A DNA stretch of 64,000 bases from Pontederia crassipes (Eukaryota > Streptophyta > Magnoliopsida > Commelinales > Pontederiaceae): assembly GCA_030549335.1 (NCBI GenBank), contig CM060194.1, forward strand, positions 62,090,547 to 62,154,546. Direction: 5' to 3'. The notes below the pieces were generated by a model, which did no database searches, had not been told where the DNA came from, and saw nothing but the letters and a program-made list of their open reading frames with translations. Of this stretch, positions 63,325-64,000 are shown one piece after another (the stretch's first letter is position 1; every line of letters begins with the position of its first letter). Position numbers and translations under genes: made by a program.

Positions 63325-64000
63325 ATGATGCGGAGCAAGAGCGCGGATTTGATCGGCGGGCGGCGGCGGTGGTGGATGAAGCCTTCCCATCTCCTCCTCG
63401 CCGCCGCGGCGCTCTATCTACTCTTCATTTCCTCCAAGTTCCGTCGATTCGTGGAGATAACCATCGTCCCCTTTCCCGGCGCTGTCTCGTCCGACCACTT
63501 TGATAGGATCCGCCTACCGAGTGGAGACCAGTACCACCGCGAGCTCGAGAACTCCCGGAGGTTGCCCCGCGCCCACGACCCTCTTGTCTTTCGCGCCGCG
63601 TCCGACACCAGTGGTAACAACGAGAACAACAGGGATGCCAGTGCGAATTATTTGGAGCGGGGCTACGGCCGGATTACCGGCGAGGTTTTGAGGCGTTATA
63701 GCCGGACCAGAGTCCGCCGCCGGAGCGGAAACTTCTCGGAGTTCGAGAGGTCTGCGCAGGAAGCGTGGGCGCTCGGCCTCAAGGCCTGGGCGGAGGCGCA
63801 AAATTACTCCATCGGAAGCAACTTCAACACCGTGGTCGAGACAGAACGTAAGCCATGTCCTTTGTCCATGTCTATTAGCTCGAACGAGGTGAAGACTCGA
63901 AAGGATCTGCCCATGCTCCTGCCCTGCGGGCTCGCTGTGGGATCGGCGATCACTGTGGTGGGGACGCCTAACGAAGCCCACGCTGAATACGTGCCGCAGT
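63325..64000 (+). CDS. Hydroxyproline O-galactosyltransferase (GALT2-6 type, GT31), first exon, partial
   Basis: An open frame runs from ATG 63325 (MMRSKSADLIGG) for 225 codons to the window edge without a stop. Residues about 21-37 (SHLLLAAAALYLLFISS) form a single membrane anchor after an arginine-rich start, a type II Golgi signal-anchor. A variable stem follows, with two N-glycosylation sites (NFS, NYS). From about residue 178, CPLSMSISSNEV, LPMLLPCGLAVGSAITVVGT and EAHAEYVPQ match the start of the galectin-like domain of Arabidopsis GALT2-6. That family adds the first galactose to hydroxyproline of arabinogalactan proteins. The GT31 catalytic domain would lie beyond the window. The second ATG at 63328 is an equally possible start. 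The family is assigned from memory of conserved blocks. Confidence 0.85.
   Translation, partial: MMRSKSADLIGGRRRWWMKPSHLLLAAAALYLLFISSKFRRFVEITIVPFPGAVSSDHFDRIRLPSGDQYHRELENSRRLPRAHDPLVFRAASDTSGNNENNRDASANYLERGYGRITGEVLRRYSRTRVRRRSGNFSEFERSAQEAWALGLKAWAEAQNYSIGSNFNTVVETERKPCPLSMSISSNEVKTRKDLPMLLPCGLAVGSAITVVGTPNEAHAEYVPQ

Overview
This window is nuclear DNA of a flowering plant, probably a monocot (inference from protein style only; the species is not identified). Host genes are split by GT-AG and GC-AG introns. The DNA between them is AT-rich and filled with LTR retrotransposons, LINEs, a SINE, CACTA and MITE-like elements and long microsatellites. There is no operon, phage, plasmid or CRISPR structure.

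Three host genes are supported. (1) A small KxDL-domain gene on the minus strand (CDS 20733-23039, 3 exons, 133 aa), a candidate BORC-type lysosome/vacuole-positioning subunit, with a SINE in its first intron. (2) A complete class III HD-ZIP transcription factor of the PHABULOSA/PHAVOLUTA (rice HOX32-like) type on the minus strand (CDS 26525-31487, 18 exons, 849 aa by my exon reconstruction). It has a TATA box, an upstream ORF, a miR165/166 site across an exon junction and two consecutive GC-AG introns. (3) The first exon of a Golgi hydroxyproline O-galactosyltransferase (GALT2-6 type) on the plus strand from 63325, open to the window edge.

Layout: 1-4114, a degraded Ty1/copia element cut by the left edge; 4528-10478, a full-length but decayed LINE (minus strand) with a 16-bp target duplication; 11289-13283, a non-autonomous CACTA element (TAA duplication) carrying a GACCCG-rich MITE-like insertion and GC-rich tandem repeats; 13.3-20.7 kb, intergenic DNA with microsatellites and a second GACCCG MITE; 20.7-31.8 kb, the two minus-strand genes; 31.8-45.2 kb, upstream and intergenic DNA with a (CT)39 tract, a CACTA terminus, about 170-bp degenerate tandem repeats and a LINE RNase H remnant; 45636-50704, a decayed Ty1/copia element (minus strand); 54316-62096, a Ty3/gypsy chromovirus-type relic with 1.94-kb LTRs and little recognisable coding sequence; 63.1 kb to the end, the galactosyltransferase promoter and first exon.

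The most unusual structure is in the gypsy relic. About 0.77 kb in the middle of one LTR is the reverse complement of the matching part of the other, and that segment carries a cluster of CGGTCGACCG palindromes. I saw no clearly new biological system. The best leads are that inversion, the palindrome cluster, the paired GC-AG introns and unusual residues of the HD-ZIP III gene, and the 170-bp repeat field.
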